A stretch of 64,000 nt of DNA from Thauera butanivorans NBRC 103042 (GTDB taxonomy: Bacteria > Pseudomonadota > Gammaproteobacteria > Burkholderiales > Rhodocyclaceae). Where the stretch lies: positions 1-64,000 of the forward strand of contig NZ_BCUG01000019.1 in assembly GCF_001591165.1 (NCBI RefSeq). The letters run 5' to 3'. Both the position numbers and the translations under genes were made by a program. The notes beneath the pieces were generated by a model. That model was not told where the DNA came from. It saw only the letters and a program-made list of their open reading frames with translations, and searched no databases. Of the stretch, positions 1-8,350 are shown one piece after another (positions within the stretch are counted from its first letter, which is position 1; each line of letters starts with the position of its first letter).

Positions 1-481
1 GCGCTTCAAGGTCGAAGGCGACCCGCTGGTCGACAAGATCGACGCCATCCTGCCGCAGACGCAGTGCGGCCAGTGCGGCTACCCCGGCTGCAAGCCCTAC
101 GCCCAGGCGATCGCCGGCGGCGAGGCCGACATCAACCAGTGCCCGCCGGGCGGCGAGGAAGGCGTCCGCAAGCTGGCCGACCTGCTCGGCCGCGAGTTCA
201 AGCCGCTGTCCGAGGAACACGGCACCGAGAAGCCCAGGGCCGTCGCCGTCATCGACGAGCAGACCTGCATCGGCTGTACGCTGTGCATCCAGGCCTGCCC
301 GGTCGATGCCATCGTCGGCGCCGCCAAGCAGATGCACACCGTGGTCGCGCCGCTGTGCACCGGCTGCGAACTCTGCCTGCCGCCCTGCCCGGTCGATTGC
401 ATCGCCATGGAGCCGGTCGCCGAGACCGTCCAGAGCTGGAAATGGAAATACCCGGTGATCGACATCAGGAAAGCCGCATGA
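1..481 (+). CDS. rnfB: RnfB, ion-translocating oxidoreductase iron-sulfur subunit (5' truncated)
   Basis: This is the C-terminal part of RnfB, read from base 2; the start lies outside the window. RnfB passes electrons between ferredoxin and the membrane Rnf complex. A four-cysteine cluster motif (CGQCGYPGC plus a Cys before PPGG) is followed by two ferredoxin-type 4Fe-4S motifs, [12 protein letters not shown] and [12 protein letters not shown]. This is the RnfB domain order; the N-terminal membrane anchor is missing only because of the window edge. The stop overlaps the rnfC start in an ATGA, as expected for a tightly coupled operon. The assignment is secure. Confidence 0.95.
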   Translation, partial: RFKVEGDPLVDKIDAILPQTQCGQCGYPGCKPYAQAIAGGEADINQCPPGGEEGVRKLADLLGREFKPLSEEHGTEKPRAVAVIDEQTCIGCTLCIQACPVDAIVGAAKQMHTVVAPLCTGCELCLPPCPVDCIAMEPVAETVQSWKWKYPVIDIRKAA

Positions 482-2079
482 TCGCGCGCCTGTTCAAGTT
501 CCACGGCGGCGTCGCACCCGAAGGCCACAAGGACGAATCCGCCGGCACGCCGATCCGCCGCGCGCCGCTGCCCTCGCGCCTGGTCGTGCCGCTGCGCCAG
601 AGCCCGCGCACCACCGCGCGCTGCTGCGTCGAGGTCGGCCAGAAAGTGCTCAAGGGCCAGCGCATCGGCGAAGCGGAAGGCGGTTTCGGCACCGCGGTGC
701 ACGCGCCGACTTCAGGCACCGTGGTCGATTTCGCTCCCTACCCGATGGCCCACCCTTCGGGCCTGCCGACGCGCTGCGTCGTCATCGAACCCGACGGCGA
801 GGAGCGCTGGATCGAGCGCACGCCCTTCGACATCGACGCTGCCGGCCGCGACGCCGCGCTGGCCTGGCTGCGCGACTGCGGCGTCGTCGGCCTGGGCGGC
901 GCCGCCTTTCCCAGCCACGTCAAGCTCGGCAGCAGCGGCGGCGTCGATACGCTGATCCTCAACGGCGCCGAATGCGAGCCCTGGATCACCTGCGACGACC
1001 GCCTGATGCGCGAACGCGCCGCCGAGGTGCTGGCCGGCGCGCGCATCCTGTTCCGCCTCATCGGCGCGCGCGAATTGCTGATCGGCATCGAGGACAACAA
1101 GCCCGAAGCCATCGCAGCGATGCGCGCCGCCGCCCGCGATGCCGGCGACGAGGCAAGCATCCTGCCGGTGCCCGCGCTCTACCCGATGGGCGGCGAAAAG
1201 CAGCTCATCCGCGCGCTGACCGGCATCGAGATTCCCTACGGCAGGTTTGGCGCCGAATACGGCGTGCAATGCTTCAACGTCGGCACCGCCCACGCCGCAT
1301 GGCGCGCCATCGTCCACGGCGAACCGCTGGTGGATCGCATCGTCACCCTCACCGGCAACGTCGCCCATGCCGGCAACTGGGAAGTATTGATCGGCACCCC
1401 GATCGACGAACTGCTGGCACTCGCCGGGCCCGCAGCGGACACCGACCGCTGGCTGATGGGCGGCCCGATGATGGGTTTCGCGCTGCCGCGGCTCGACGTG
1501 CCGGTGATCAAGGCCTGCAACTGCATCATCGCCGCCTCGCCGACGCTGATGCCGCCGCCGCCGCCCGAACAGCCCTGCATCCGCTGCGGCGAATGCGCAC
1601 GCGCCTGTCCGGCCGAACTGCAGCCTTTCGAGCTGTACTGGTTCAGCCGCGCGCGCAACTTCGACAAGGCGCGCGACTACCACCTGTTCGACTGCATCGA
1701 ATGCGGCTGCTGCGCCTACGTCTGCCCCTCGCACATTCCGCTGGTCGATTACTACCGTTTCGCCAAGAGCGAGATCGTCGCGCGCGAGCGCGACAGGAAC
1801 GCCGCCGACCAGGCGCGCGAACGCTTCGAATTCCGCAACTTCCGCCAGGACCGGGAAAAGGAAGAAAAAGCCGCCCGCTTCGCCGCCAAGGCCGCGGAAA
1901 CCCGTGCCCGTGCCGCCGGAGAAGCCACGGCAGAAACGCCCGCCGCCGGAGCGCCGGCCGCGGCAAGTCCCGGCGATGCGGCGGACAAGAAGAAGGCCCT
2001 GATCGCCGCCGCACTCGCCCGCGCCCAGGCGCAAAAGGCCGCGGCGGCGGCGCACGATACCGAAGACCCGGCCCCATGA
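478..2079 (+). CDS. rnfC: RnfC, NADH-side subunit of the Rnf complex
   Basis: A protein of 533 aa. RnfC is the peripheral subunit that binds NADH/FMN and connects it to the iron-sulfur chain. An N-terminal barrel-sandwich region is followed by a Gly-rich nucleotide loop ([13 protein letters not shown], about residue 134). Two 4Fe-4S motifs follow: [12 protein letters not shown] near residue 367 and [12 protein letters not shown] near 406. The last 100 residues are an Ala/Lys/Glu-rich tail, which is common in RnfC and variable in length. The start is the ATG overlapping the rnfB stop, because upstream in-frame sequence lies inside rnfB. The stop overlaps the rnfD start. Confidence 0.95.
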   Translation: MIARLFKFHGGVAPEGHKDESAGTPIRRAPLPSRLVVPLRQSPRTTARCCVEVGQKVLKGQRIGEAEGGFGTAVHAPTSGTVVDFAPYPMAHPSGLPTRCVVIEPDGEERWIERTPFDIDAAGRDAALAWLRDCGVVGLGGAAFPSHVKLGSSGGVDTLILNGAECEPWITCDDRLMRERAAEVLAGARILFRLIGARELLIGIEDNKPEAIAAMRAAARDAGDEASILPVPALYPMGGEKQLIRALTGIEIPYGRFGAEYGVQCFNVGTAHAAWRAIVHGEPLVDRIVTLTGNVAHAGNWEVLIGTPIDELLALAGPAADTDRWLMGGPMMGFALPRLDVPVIKACNCIIAASPTLMPPPPPEQPCIRCGECARACPAELQPFELYWFSRARNFDKARDYHLFDCIECGCCAYVCPSHIPLVDYYRFAKSEIVARERDRNAADQARERFEFRNFRQDREKEEKAARFAAKAAETRARAAGEATAETPAAGAPAAASPGDAADKKKALIAAALARAQAQKAAAAAHDTEDPAP

Positions 2080-3080
2080 TCCACTCCCCCTACATCCGCA
2101 AACCGGCCAGCGTCCAGCGCGTGATGGGCCTGGTGCTGCTGGCGCTGCTGCCCGGCATCGCCGCCTACGCCCACACCGTGGGCGCCGGCATCCTGGTCAA
2201 CCTGGGCATCGCCACCTGCACCGCGCTCGCCGCCGAAGCGCTGGTGCTGGCCTTGCGCAAGCGGCCGGTGGCGATCGCGCTGAGCGACCTGTCGGCGGTG
2301 CTGAGCGCCTGGCTGGTGGTGCTGTGCTTCCCGCCGATCGCGCCGTGGTGGTTGACGATGCTCGGCGTAACCGTCGCCATCGTGATCGCCAAGCAACTGT
2401 ACGGCGGCCTCGGCCAGAACCCCTTCAACCCGGCGATGGTGGCCTACTGCGCGATGATCGTCGCCTATCCGGCGCTGATGTCGCAGTGGCCGCCGGCCGG
2501 CGGGATGGACTTCGGCACCCAGCTCGGCCTGATCCTCGGCGGCGCGCGCGACATCGACGGCCTCACCGGCGCCACCGCGCTCGACGCCCTGCGCACCGGC
2601 CTGCACGCCGGCGCCGGCCCGGTCGACGTGCTCAGGCAGGGGCCGGCCTTCGGCTTCCTCGGCGGCAGCGGCTGGGAATGGATCGCGCTCGGCTACCTCG
2701 CCGGCGGCCTCTTCCTGCTCGCCGCCCGCGTCATCACCTGGCACATGCCGGCCGCCTTCATCGCCACCCTGAGCCTGGTGTCCGGCCTGTTCTGGCTGGT
2801 CGATCCCGCCCGCTTCGCCTCGCCGCTGTTCCATCTGGCCAGCGGCGGCGCGATGCTCGCGGCCTTCTTCATCGTCACCGACCCGGTGTCCGGCGCCACC
2901 ACGCCGCGCGGCAAGCTGATCTTCGCCGCCGGCGTCGCCCTCGTCGCCTGGACCATCCGCAACTTCGGCGCCTATCCCGAAGGCATCGCCTTCGGCGTGC
3001 TGCTGATGAATCTGTGCGTGCCGCTGATCGACATGAAGACCCAGCCGCGCGTCTTCGGCCACCGCGGAGGCCGGCGATGA
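2076..3080 (+). CDS. rnfD: RnfD, membrane subunit with covalent FMN
   Basis: A protein of 334 aa and an NqrB/RnfD-family integral membrane subunit. It has many hydrophobic segments from about residue 15 to the end. The covalent flavinylation motif LTGATALDAL is present, with the predicted FMN-bearing Thr at about residue 167. In the complex this subunit carries electrons across the membrane and contributes to Na+/H+ translocation (family knowledge). The ATG overlaps the rnfC stop and the gene ends overlapping rnfG, so the operon is fully coupled. The length is slightly under the usual 350 aa, with no visible defect. Confidence 0.95.
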   Translation: MIHSPYIRKPASVQRVMGLVLLALLPGIAAYAHTVGAGILVNLGIATCTALAAEALVLALRKRPVAIALSDLSAVLSAWLVVLCFPPIAPWWLTMLGVTVAIVIAKQLYGGLGQNPFNPAMVAYCAMIVAYPALMSQWPPAGGMDFGTQLGLILGGARDIDGLTGATALDALRTGLHAGAGPVDVLRQGPAFGFLGGSGWEWIALGYLAGGLFLLAARVITWHMPAAFIATLSLVSGLFWLVDPARFASPLFHLASGGAMLAAFFIVTDPVSGATTPRGKLIFAAGVALVAWTIRNFGAYPEGIAFGVLLMNLCVPLIDMKTQPRVFGHRGGRR

Positions 3081-3751
3081 GCGCGCCCGGCGACGCCCTG
3101 CGCACCTCGCTGCGCACGTCCGCGATCATGCTGGCCTTCACCGTGGCCTTCACCGCGCTGATGGCCTTCACCTACGACCGCACCCGGCCGATGATCGAAG
3201 CCTCGGCGCAGCAAGCGCAGATGCGCCTGATCGACGAAATCCTGCCGCCGGACGGCTACGACAACGCCCTGCTCGACGACCTCGTGCTGCTCGGCCCCAC
3301 CCCCGCGCTCGGCCTCGACAAGGGCGGCAGGGTCTGGCGCGCACGCAAGGCCGGCGAGCCGGTCGCGCTGATCGTCGAGGCCACCGCCCCGGACGGCTAC
3401 GCCGGCCGCATCGCGCTGGTGGTCGCGATCAACACCAACGGCCTGCTGTCGGGCGTGCGCGTCACCACGCACAAGGAAACGCCCGGCCTCGGCGACTACA
3501 TCGATCCGAAGAAGGACCGCCGCAAGGACATGCCCTGGATCGGCCAGTTCGCCGTCGCCGGTTGGCGGGACGCCGACCCCGCGAGCTGGGCGGTGCGCAA
3601 GGACGGCGGCACCTTCGGCTACCGCACCGGCGCCACGATCAGCGCGCGCGCGGTGGTCGGCGCCGTCGGCCGCGCCACCGCCTGGGCCGTCGCGCATCAG
3701 CAGGATCTCTTCTCCGCCCCCGCCGGCAGCACTTTCGGAGCGCAGCCATGA
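3077..3751 (+). CDS. rnfG: RnfG, FMN-carrying periplasmic-facing subunit
   Basis: A protein of 224 aa. One N-terminal transmembrane anchor (about residues 15-33) precedes a soluble FMN-binding domain. Residues around HKETPGLGDYI are the conserved RnfG/NqrC family signature. RTGATISARAVV contains the flavinylation site, with the predicted Thr near residue 187. The C-terminal stretch is Gln/Ala-rich and short. The flavin would be attached by an ApbE-type transferase, which is not in the window. The gene overlaps its neighbours on both sides by 4 nt. Confidence 0.94.
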   Translation: MSAPGDALRTSLRTSAIMLAFTVAFTALMAFTYDRTRPMIEASAQQAQMRLIDEILPPDGYDNALLDDLVLLGPTPALGLDKGGRVWRARKAGEPVALIVEATAPDGYAGRIALVVAINTNGLLSGVRVTTHKETPGLGDYIDPKKDRRKDMPWIGQFAVAGWRDADPASWAVRKDGGTFGYRTGATISARAVVGAVGRATAWAVAHQQDLFSAPAGSTFGAQP

Positions 3752-4458
3752 ACACCCGACGATTCCGCGAGCTCGCCCACAACGGCCTGTGGAAGCAGAA
3801 CACCGGCCTCGCCCAGTTGCTCGGCCTGTGCCCCATCCTCGCCGTCAGCACCAGCATGGTGAATGCGGTCAGCCTCGGGCTGGCCACCATCCTGGTGATG
3901 GCGCTGGCCAACCTCGCAGTTTCGGCGCTGCGCAGCTACATCCCCTACGAGATCCGCATTCCGGTCTTCATCCTGATCATCGCCGCGCTGACGACGGTGG
4001 TCGATCTGAGCTTCAACGCCTTCTTCCACGACCTCTATCTGGTGCTCGGCATCTTCATCCCGCTGATCGTCACCAACTGCATCGTGCTCGCGCGCGTCGA
4101 AGCCTACGCGGCCAAGAACGATCCGCTCGGCTCCACCCTGGACGGCGTCATGATGGGCCTCGGCCTGGTGTGGGTGCTCGGCCTGCTCGGCGGCATCCGC
4201 GAACTGCTCGGCGCCGGCACGCTGTTCTCCGGCATCGAGATGATCGTCCCCTCGCTGTCGGCCTGGAACGTGTTCGGCGACGGCTATCCCGGCTTCCTGG
4301 TCGCCATGCTGCCGCCCGGCGCCTTCATCACGCTGGGCTGCCTGATCGCCGCCTTCAACGCGATCAATGCGAAGCTGGCGGAACGCGCGCGCCGGCGCCC
4401 GCCTGCGGCACCCATCGCCCAGGACGCCACGGACGCCGAACCGGCGGCAGCGGGCTGA
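3748..4458 (+). CDS. rnfE: RnfE, integral membrane subunit
   Basis: A protein of 236 aa. This RnfE/NqrD-family membrane protein starts with the diagnostic segment NGLWKQNTGLAQLLGLCP, followed by about six transmembrane helices and an Ala/Pro-rich cytoplasmic tail. RnfE pairs with RnfA in the membrane core and shares the cysteine-containing segment NCIVLARVEA. It is the last rnf gene here and stops 4 nt before nth, so the operon order is rnfBCDGE-nth, a common proteobacterial arrangement. Confidence 0.95.
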   Translation: MNTRRFRELAHNGLWKQNTGLAQLLGLCPILAVSTSMVNAVSLGLATILVMALANLAVSALRSYIPYEIRIPVFILIIAALTTVVDLSFNAFFHDLYLVLGIFIPLIVTNCIVLARVEAYAAKNDPLGSTLDGVMMGLGLVWVLGLLGGIRELLGAGTLFSGIEMIVPSLSAWNVFGDGYPGFLVAMLPPGAFITLGCLIAAFNAINAKLAERARRRPPAAPIAQDATDAEPAAAG

Positions 4459-4462
4459 AGCC

Positions 4463-5104
4463 ATGGCCCTGATGAAACGCGAGGCGATCCGCGAATTCTT
4501 CCGCCGCCTGCACGACGCCAACCCGGACCCGCGGACCGAGCTCGAATACGCCTCGCCCTACCAGTTGCTGGTGGCGGTGGTGCTGTCCGCCCAGGCCACC
4601 GACCGCAGCGTCAATCTCGCCACCCGCAAGCTGTTCGCCGACGCGCCGACGCCCGAGGCGATGGTGACGCTGGGCGAAGCCGCCATCGCCGAACACATCA
4701 AGACCATCGGCCTGTTCCGCAACAAGGCCAGGAACACGCTGGCGCTGTCGCGCCTGCTGCTCGAACGCCACGGCGGCGAGGTGCCGGCCGACCGCGCCGC
4801 GCTCGAAGCCCTGCCCGGCGTCGGCCGCAAGACCGCCAACGTCGTGCTCAACACCGTGTTCCGCCAGCCGGTGATGGCGGTCGACACCCACATCTTCCGC
4901 CTTTCTAACCGCAGCGGGCTGGCGCCCGGCAAGGACGTGGTGGAAGTGGAAAAAGCCTTGATGCGCCGCGTGCCGAAGGAATACCTGCTCGACGCCCACC
5001 ACTGGCTGATCCTGCACGGCCGCTACACATGCACCGCGCGCAGTCCAAAATGCGGGCAGTGCATCGTGCGCGACCTGTGCCTGTTCCGTGACAAGACCGC
5101 CTGA
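4463..5104 (+). CDS. nth: Endonuclease III (DNA glycosylase/AP lyase)
   Basis: A protein of 213 aa, close to E. coli Nth (211). It removes oxidised pyrimidines and nicks the resulting abasic site. The helix-hairpin-helix LPGVGRKTANVVL (about residues 118-130) carries the catalytic Lys. VDTHIFR holds the catalytic Asp at about residue 141. The C-terminal 4Fe-4S loop has the exact C-x6-C-x2-C-x5-C spacing (CTARSPKCGQCIVRDLC). It lies 4 nt after rnfE. Co-transcription with rnf is widespread and may be related to supplying electrons or iron-sulfur clusters, which is inference. Confidence 0.97.
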   Translation: MALMKREAIREFFRRLHDANPDPRTELEYASPYQLLVAVVLSAQATDRSVNLATRKLFADAPTPEAMVTLGEAAIAEHIKTIGLFRNKARNTLALSRLLLERHGGEVPADRAALEALPGVGRKTANVVLNTVFRQPVMAVDTHIFRLSNRSGLAPGKDVVEVEKALMRRVPKEYLLDAHHWLILHGRYTCTARSPKCGQCIVRDLCLFRDKTA

Positions 5105-5209
5105 GCGGCGACGGCATCGCCGCCCCGGACGAACCGACGCCGGCGATCCGGATCGAAGCCGACGAGCCGATACGCCCCATTCCATCCCGAACACTTGCCG
5201 GAGCCTCCA

Positions 5210-5641
5210 ATGTTCAACCCCAGCCGCGACCAGGTTCGCCGCTTCTTCATCGACAGCTGGCGCAAGCATCATGCACGCGAAGTGCTGACGCCGATGGAGA
5301 CCATCGCCGCCGACATCGTCGGCCATCACCCGGAATACCATGCCATCGTCGAAGACCCGGACGCCATCGATCGCGACTTCACCCCCGAGGACGGCGGCAT
5401 CAACCCCTTCCTGCACCTGTCGCTGCACCTGGCGATCGAGGAACAGTTGTCCATCGACCAGCCGCCCGGCATCCGCGCCGCCTTCGAGGCCGCCTGTGCG
5501 CGCCACGGCGACCGCCACGACGCCATGCACGATGCGCTCGAATGCCTCGGCGAAATGCTGTTCAACGCCCAGCGCAACGGCACCCCGCCCGACGGCGCGG
5601 CCTACGTCGCCTGCCTGAAGAAAAAGGCCGGCATCGGCTGA
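5210..5641 (+). CDS. DUF1841 family protein
   Basis: A protein of 143 aa beginning MFNPSRDQVRRFF, the typical DUF1841 N-terminus. That opening is why the ATG was chosen over an in-frame upstream TTG. The central motif GINPFLHLSLHLAIEEQ and the later H-x3-H-x-ALE segment are the conserved family core, which looks helical and rich in His, Glu and Asp. No signal peptide or membrane segment is seen, so it is probably cytosolic. The biochemical function of the family is not established. The gene sits 105 nt after nth and could share its transcript. It is restricted mostly to beta/gammaproteobacteria (family knowledge). Confidence 0.85.
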   Translation: MFNPSRDQVRRFFIDSWRKHHAREVLTPMETIAADIVGHHPEYHAIVEDPDAIDRDFTPEDGGINPFLHLSLHLAIEEQLSIDQPPGIRAAFEAACARHGDRHDAMHDALECLGEMLFNAQRNGTPPDGAAYVACLKKKAGIG

Positions 5642-5673
5642 AGGCCCGCAGGCCATCAACAGGCATGGCAGCT

Positions 5674-5691
5674 TTCAGCCTGGCTTCAGCC
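5674..5691 (+). promoter_or_regulatory. Direct repeat TTCAGCC x2 with 11-bp phasing (candidate response-regulator box)
   Basis: TTCAGCC occurs at 5674-5680 and again at 5685-5691, exactly 11 bp apart and so on the same helix face. OmpR/PhoB-type regulators bind such tandem heptamers. The site lies 59 nt before the PepSY-regulator-kinase operon, which encodes a regulator of that class, so autoregulation is plausible. Function is inferred. Confidence 0.4.
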
Positions 5692-5749
5692 AGGCCCTGC
5701 GACACTGTGCCCGTCCCATCCCGGACAGCCAAACCGCAAGGAGCCCATC

Positions 5750-6103
5750 ATGAACATCCGCCAGACCCACACCGCCCGCCGCAGCGTCGCCGCGGCCATC
5801 GCCGGCCTCGCCGTCGCCACGCTCGCCGCCACCGGCCTGCAGCCTGCCACCGCCCACGCCTCGGACGACCGCGCCCGCGCCAGCGAAGTCCGCCAGTTGC
5901 GCGAAAGCGGCAAGATCCTGCCGATGGAAGACATCCTCGCCCGCGGCCGCGCCGCCCAGCCCGGCCAGGTCGTGGAAGTCGAACTCGACCGCGAACGCGG
6001 CAGCTACGTCTACGAGGTGAAGATCATCGACGACGCCGACCGCGTGCATAAGCTCGAAATCGACGCCGCCAGCGGCGAAATCCTGCGCCGCAAGACGAAA
6101 TAA
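5750..6103 (+). CDS. Secreted PepSY-domain protein
   Basis: A protein of 117 aa. A cleavable signal peptide (Arg-rich start, hydrophobic Ala/Leu core, ATAHA-S cleavage region near residue 37) is followed by one PepSY domain. The domain shows the pattern VVEVELDRERGSYVYEVKI and ends with ASGEILRRK. Small periplasmic PepSY proteins are often encoded with PhoPQ-like two-component systems and may act as signal modulators or peptidase inhibitors. The exact role here is unknown. It is followed after 3 nt by the response regulator, so the three genes form an operon. Confidence 0.85.
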   Translation: MNIRQTHTARRSVAAAIAGLAVATLAATGLQPATAHASDDRARASEVRQLRESGKILPMEDILARGRAAQPGQVVEVELDRERGSYVYEVKIIDDADRVHKLEIDAASGEILRRKTK

Positions 6104-6106
6104 GCC

Positions 6107-6766
6107 ATGCGCCTGCTCGTCGTCGAAGACGATCCCGATCTGGCCGGGCAGCTGCGCAGCCGCTTCGAGCACGAGGGCTACGCCGTCGATGTCGCCGGCA
6201 ACGGCATCGACGGCGCCCACCTCGGCGCCACCGAAGCCTACGACGCCGCGGTGCTCGACCTCGGCCTGCCCGGCAAGCCGGGGCTGGACGTGCTGCGCGA
6301 ATGGCGCGCGGCCGGCAGCCGCCTGCCCGTGCTGATCCTCACCGCCCGCAACGGCTGGACCGAGCGCGTCGAAGGCCTGCAGGCCGGCGCCGACGACTAC
6401 CTGGGCAAGCCTTTCCACGTCGAGGAACTGCTGGCCCGGCTGCAGGCGCTGCTGCGCCGCAGCGCCCCGGCGCCCACGCTGGAACTGCGCGCCGGCCGAT
6501 GGCGGCTCGACGAAGCGCGCCAGTGCCTGTGCGGCGACGACGGCGGCGAGCAGACCCTGACCGCCACCGAATTCCGCCTGTTGCGCTACTTCATGCGGCA
6601 TCCGGACGAAGTGCTGTCCAAGACCCGGCTCTACGAGCATGTGTACGACCACGGTGCCGAGCACGACAGCAACGTCATCGAGGTCTACGTGCGCCGGCTG
6701 CGCAGCCTGCTCGGCAACGAGCGCATCGAGACCCGGCGCGGCCAGGGCTACCGCTTCCTGCCATGA
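6107..6766 (+). CDS. OmpR-family response regulator (PhoP/QseB-like)
   Basis: A protein of 219 aa. The receiver domain has the acidic pair EDD at residues 7-9, the phospho-acceptor Asp51 in VLDLGLPG, Thr in LILTARN and Lys in [10 protein letters not shown]-terminal winged helix ends with [10 protein letters not shown] and [10 protein letters not shown]. It is expected to bind direct repeats, and an 11-bp-phased repeat lies just upstream of the operon. The gene overlaps the sensor kinase start by 4 nt. The PhoP/QseB subclass is judged from overall sequence, and the inducing signal cannot be read from the sequence. Confidence 0.93.
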   Translation: MRLLVVEDDPDLAGQLRSRFEHEGYAVDVAGNGIDGAHLGATEAYDAAVLDLGLPGKPGLDVLREWRAAGSRLPVLILTARNGWTERVEGLQAGADDYLGKPFHVEELLARLQALLRRSAPAPTLELRAGRWRLDEARQCLCGDDGGEQTLTATEFRLLRYFMRHPDEVLSKTRLYEHVYDHGAEHDSNVIEVYVRRLRSLLGNERIETRRGQGYRFLP

Positions 6767-8094
6767 CATCGCTGCTCAACCGCCTGTCGCTGGCAATGGC
6801 CCTGGTGCTGGTCGCCGCCGGCCTGCTGCTCGCCTTCGCGCTGCAGGATTTTCCCCGCCGCCTGGTCGAAGACTACGTGGTTTCGCGCCTGAAGAACGAC
6901 GCCGACCTGCTCTACGTCCACGTGCTCGATGCCGACGACCCCGGAACCGCCGCGGAGGGCTCGGCCGGCACCGCCTACCAGATCCCCCTGTCCGGCCACT
7001 ACTTCATGATCCGCAAAGGCGACGGCCCCTGGCTGCGCTCGCGCTCGCTGTGGGACGAAGAGCTCGCCCTGCCGCCGCCCGACGCCAGCGGCGAGGCCGT
7101 GTTCCGCCTCGACGGCCCCGCGCGGCAGAAACTGCTGGTCTATGCCAAGCACTTCCCGTCCGCCGACGGCGGCATCATGGTCGTCGTCACCCAGCACATC
7201 TCCTTGCTCGACGACGCCATCGCCAGCTTCGGCCAGCGCATGCTCGCCGGCCTGGGCATCGCCCTGCTGCTGTTGCTGATCCTGCAGCGCCGCCTGCTGC
7301 TGCACGGCCTCGCCCCGCTGCAGGACGCAGCCGCCGCCTGCCGCCGGATCGAGCGCGGCGAAGCCGCCGGCCTCGACCGCCAGGCCCCGCGCGAAGTCCA
7401 GCCGATGCTCGACGCCCTCAACCGCCTCGCCCAGCATCACGCCCAGCGCCTCGGCCGCATCCGCCACACCGTAGGCAACCTGTCGCACGCCCTCAAGACC
7501 CCGCTGGCCGTGCTGCAGCACCACGCCGACGAACTGCAGCGGCAAGGGGCCGAAACCTCGGCCCGGGCCATCCAGGCCCAGGTCGACACCATGCGCGACA
7601 CCATCGAGCGCGAACTGCGCCGCGCCCGGCTCGCCGGCGGCGGCCCCACCCGCGAAGGATTCGACGCCCGCTCCCAGCTCCAGGCCCTGACCCTGGCCCT
7701 GCGCCAGCTCCATGCCGAGCGCGCACTCGACATCGTCCTCGACATACCCGAGCGCCACTACCCGCTCGACCGCGAAGACATGCTGGAGCTGTTCGGCAAC
7801 CTGCTCGACAATGCCTGCAAATGGGCAGGCTCACGCGTCGTGCTGCGCCTCGCCGGCGAGGCCGAGGCCCCCGACGCCCTGGCATGCACCATCGAGGACG
7901 ACGGCCCCGGCGTACCGCCGGACATGATCCACAGCCTCGGCACCGCCGGCCTGCGCAGCGACGAACGGCGCCCGGGCCACGGCATCGGCCTGGTCATCGT
8001 CGGCGACATCGTCGCGCAGTACGGCGGCACGATCGGCTACGCACCCTCTCCGTCGCTGGGCGGCCTGCGCGTATCCCTGCACCTGCCGCTGTAG
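6763..8094 (+). CDS. Sensor histidine kinase (PhoQ-like)
   Basis: A protein of 443 aa. TM1 at about residues 8-28 is followed by a periplasmic sensor region (about 29-160), TM2 near 165-182, a HAMP-like linker and the dimerisation H-box [13 protein letters not shown] with His near 242. The ATPase domain has an N-box [11 protein letters not shown]1 DDGPGVP and G2 GHGIGLVIV. The periplasmic part is acidic and may bind cations or peptides as in PhoQ (inference). The start is the ATG overlapping the regulator stop. It is the last gene of the PepSY-regulator-kinase operon. Confidence 0.92.
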   Translation: MTSLLNRLSLAMALVLVAAGLLLAFALQDFPRRLVEDYVVSRLKNDADLLYVHVLDADDPGTAAEGSAGTAYQIPLSGHYFMIRKGDGPWLRSRSLWDEELALPPPDASGEAVFRLDGPARQKLLVYAKHFPSADGGIMVVVTQHISLLDDAIASFGQRMLAGLGIALLLLLILQRRLLLHGLAPLQDAAAACRRIERGEAAGLDRQAPREVQPMLDALNRLAQHHAQRLGRIRHTVGNLSHALKTPLAVLQHHADELQRQGAETSARAIQAQVDTMRDTIERELRRARLAGGGPTREGFDARSQLQALTLALRQLHAERALDIVLDIPERHYPLDREDMLELFGNLLDNACKWAGSRVVLRLAGEAEAPDALACTIEDDGPGVPPDMIHSLGTAGLRSDERRPGHGIGLVIVGDIVAQYGGTIGYAPSPSLGGLRVSLHLPL

Positions 8095-8132
8095 CAGCCC
8101 GCTCCACGACATGGACCGGTCAGCCTGCGCAA

Positions 8133-8186
8133 GACACCTGGCCAGACACCTCATCGGACACCTCATCGGACACCTCATCGGACACC
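8133..8186 (+). repeat. 12-bp tandem repeat (unit GACACCTCATCG), about 4.5 copies
   Basis: Three perfect units (8145-8156, 8157-8168, 8169-8180) are followed by a half unit (8181-8186) and preceded by one degenerate unit (8133-8144, GACACCTGGCCA). It lies in the noncoding gap between the sensor kinase and the peptide transporter. No coding role is evident. Such arrays vary in copy number by slippage and could act as a variable locus or a protein-binding array. Confidence 0.9.
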
Positions 8187-8350
8187 ATTCCACTCGCCCG
8201 GCGATGCATGCGCCAGCCTAAGCAAACCAGCATTTCATCGTTCCGCTCATGGCATCGGCGACGGATAATGGCGGCACCTTCGGCCTTTCGTCCGACTGCG
8301 GCGGCACCTCGTCCGCGCGCCCTTCCCGCACTCGCCAGGAGAACCCATCC

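Noticed and set aside
8133-8186. Possible CRISPR array
   Set aside because: The units are only 12 bp and directly abut each other with no spacers.
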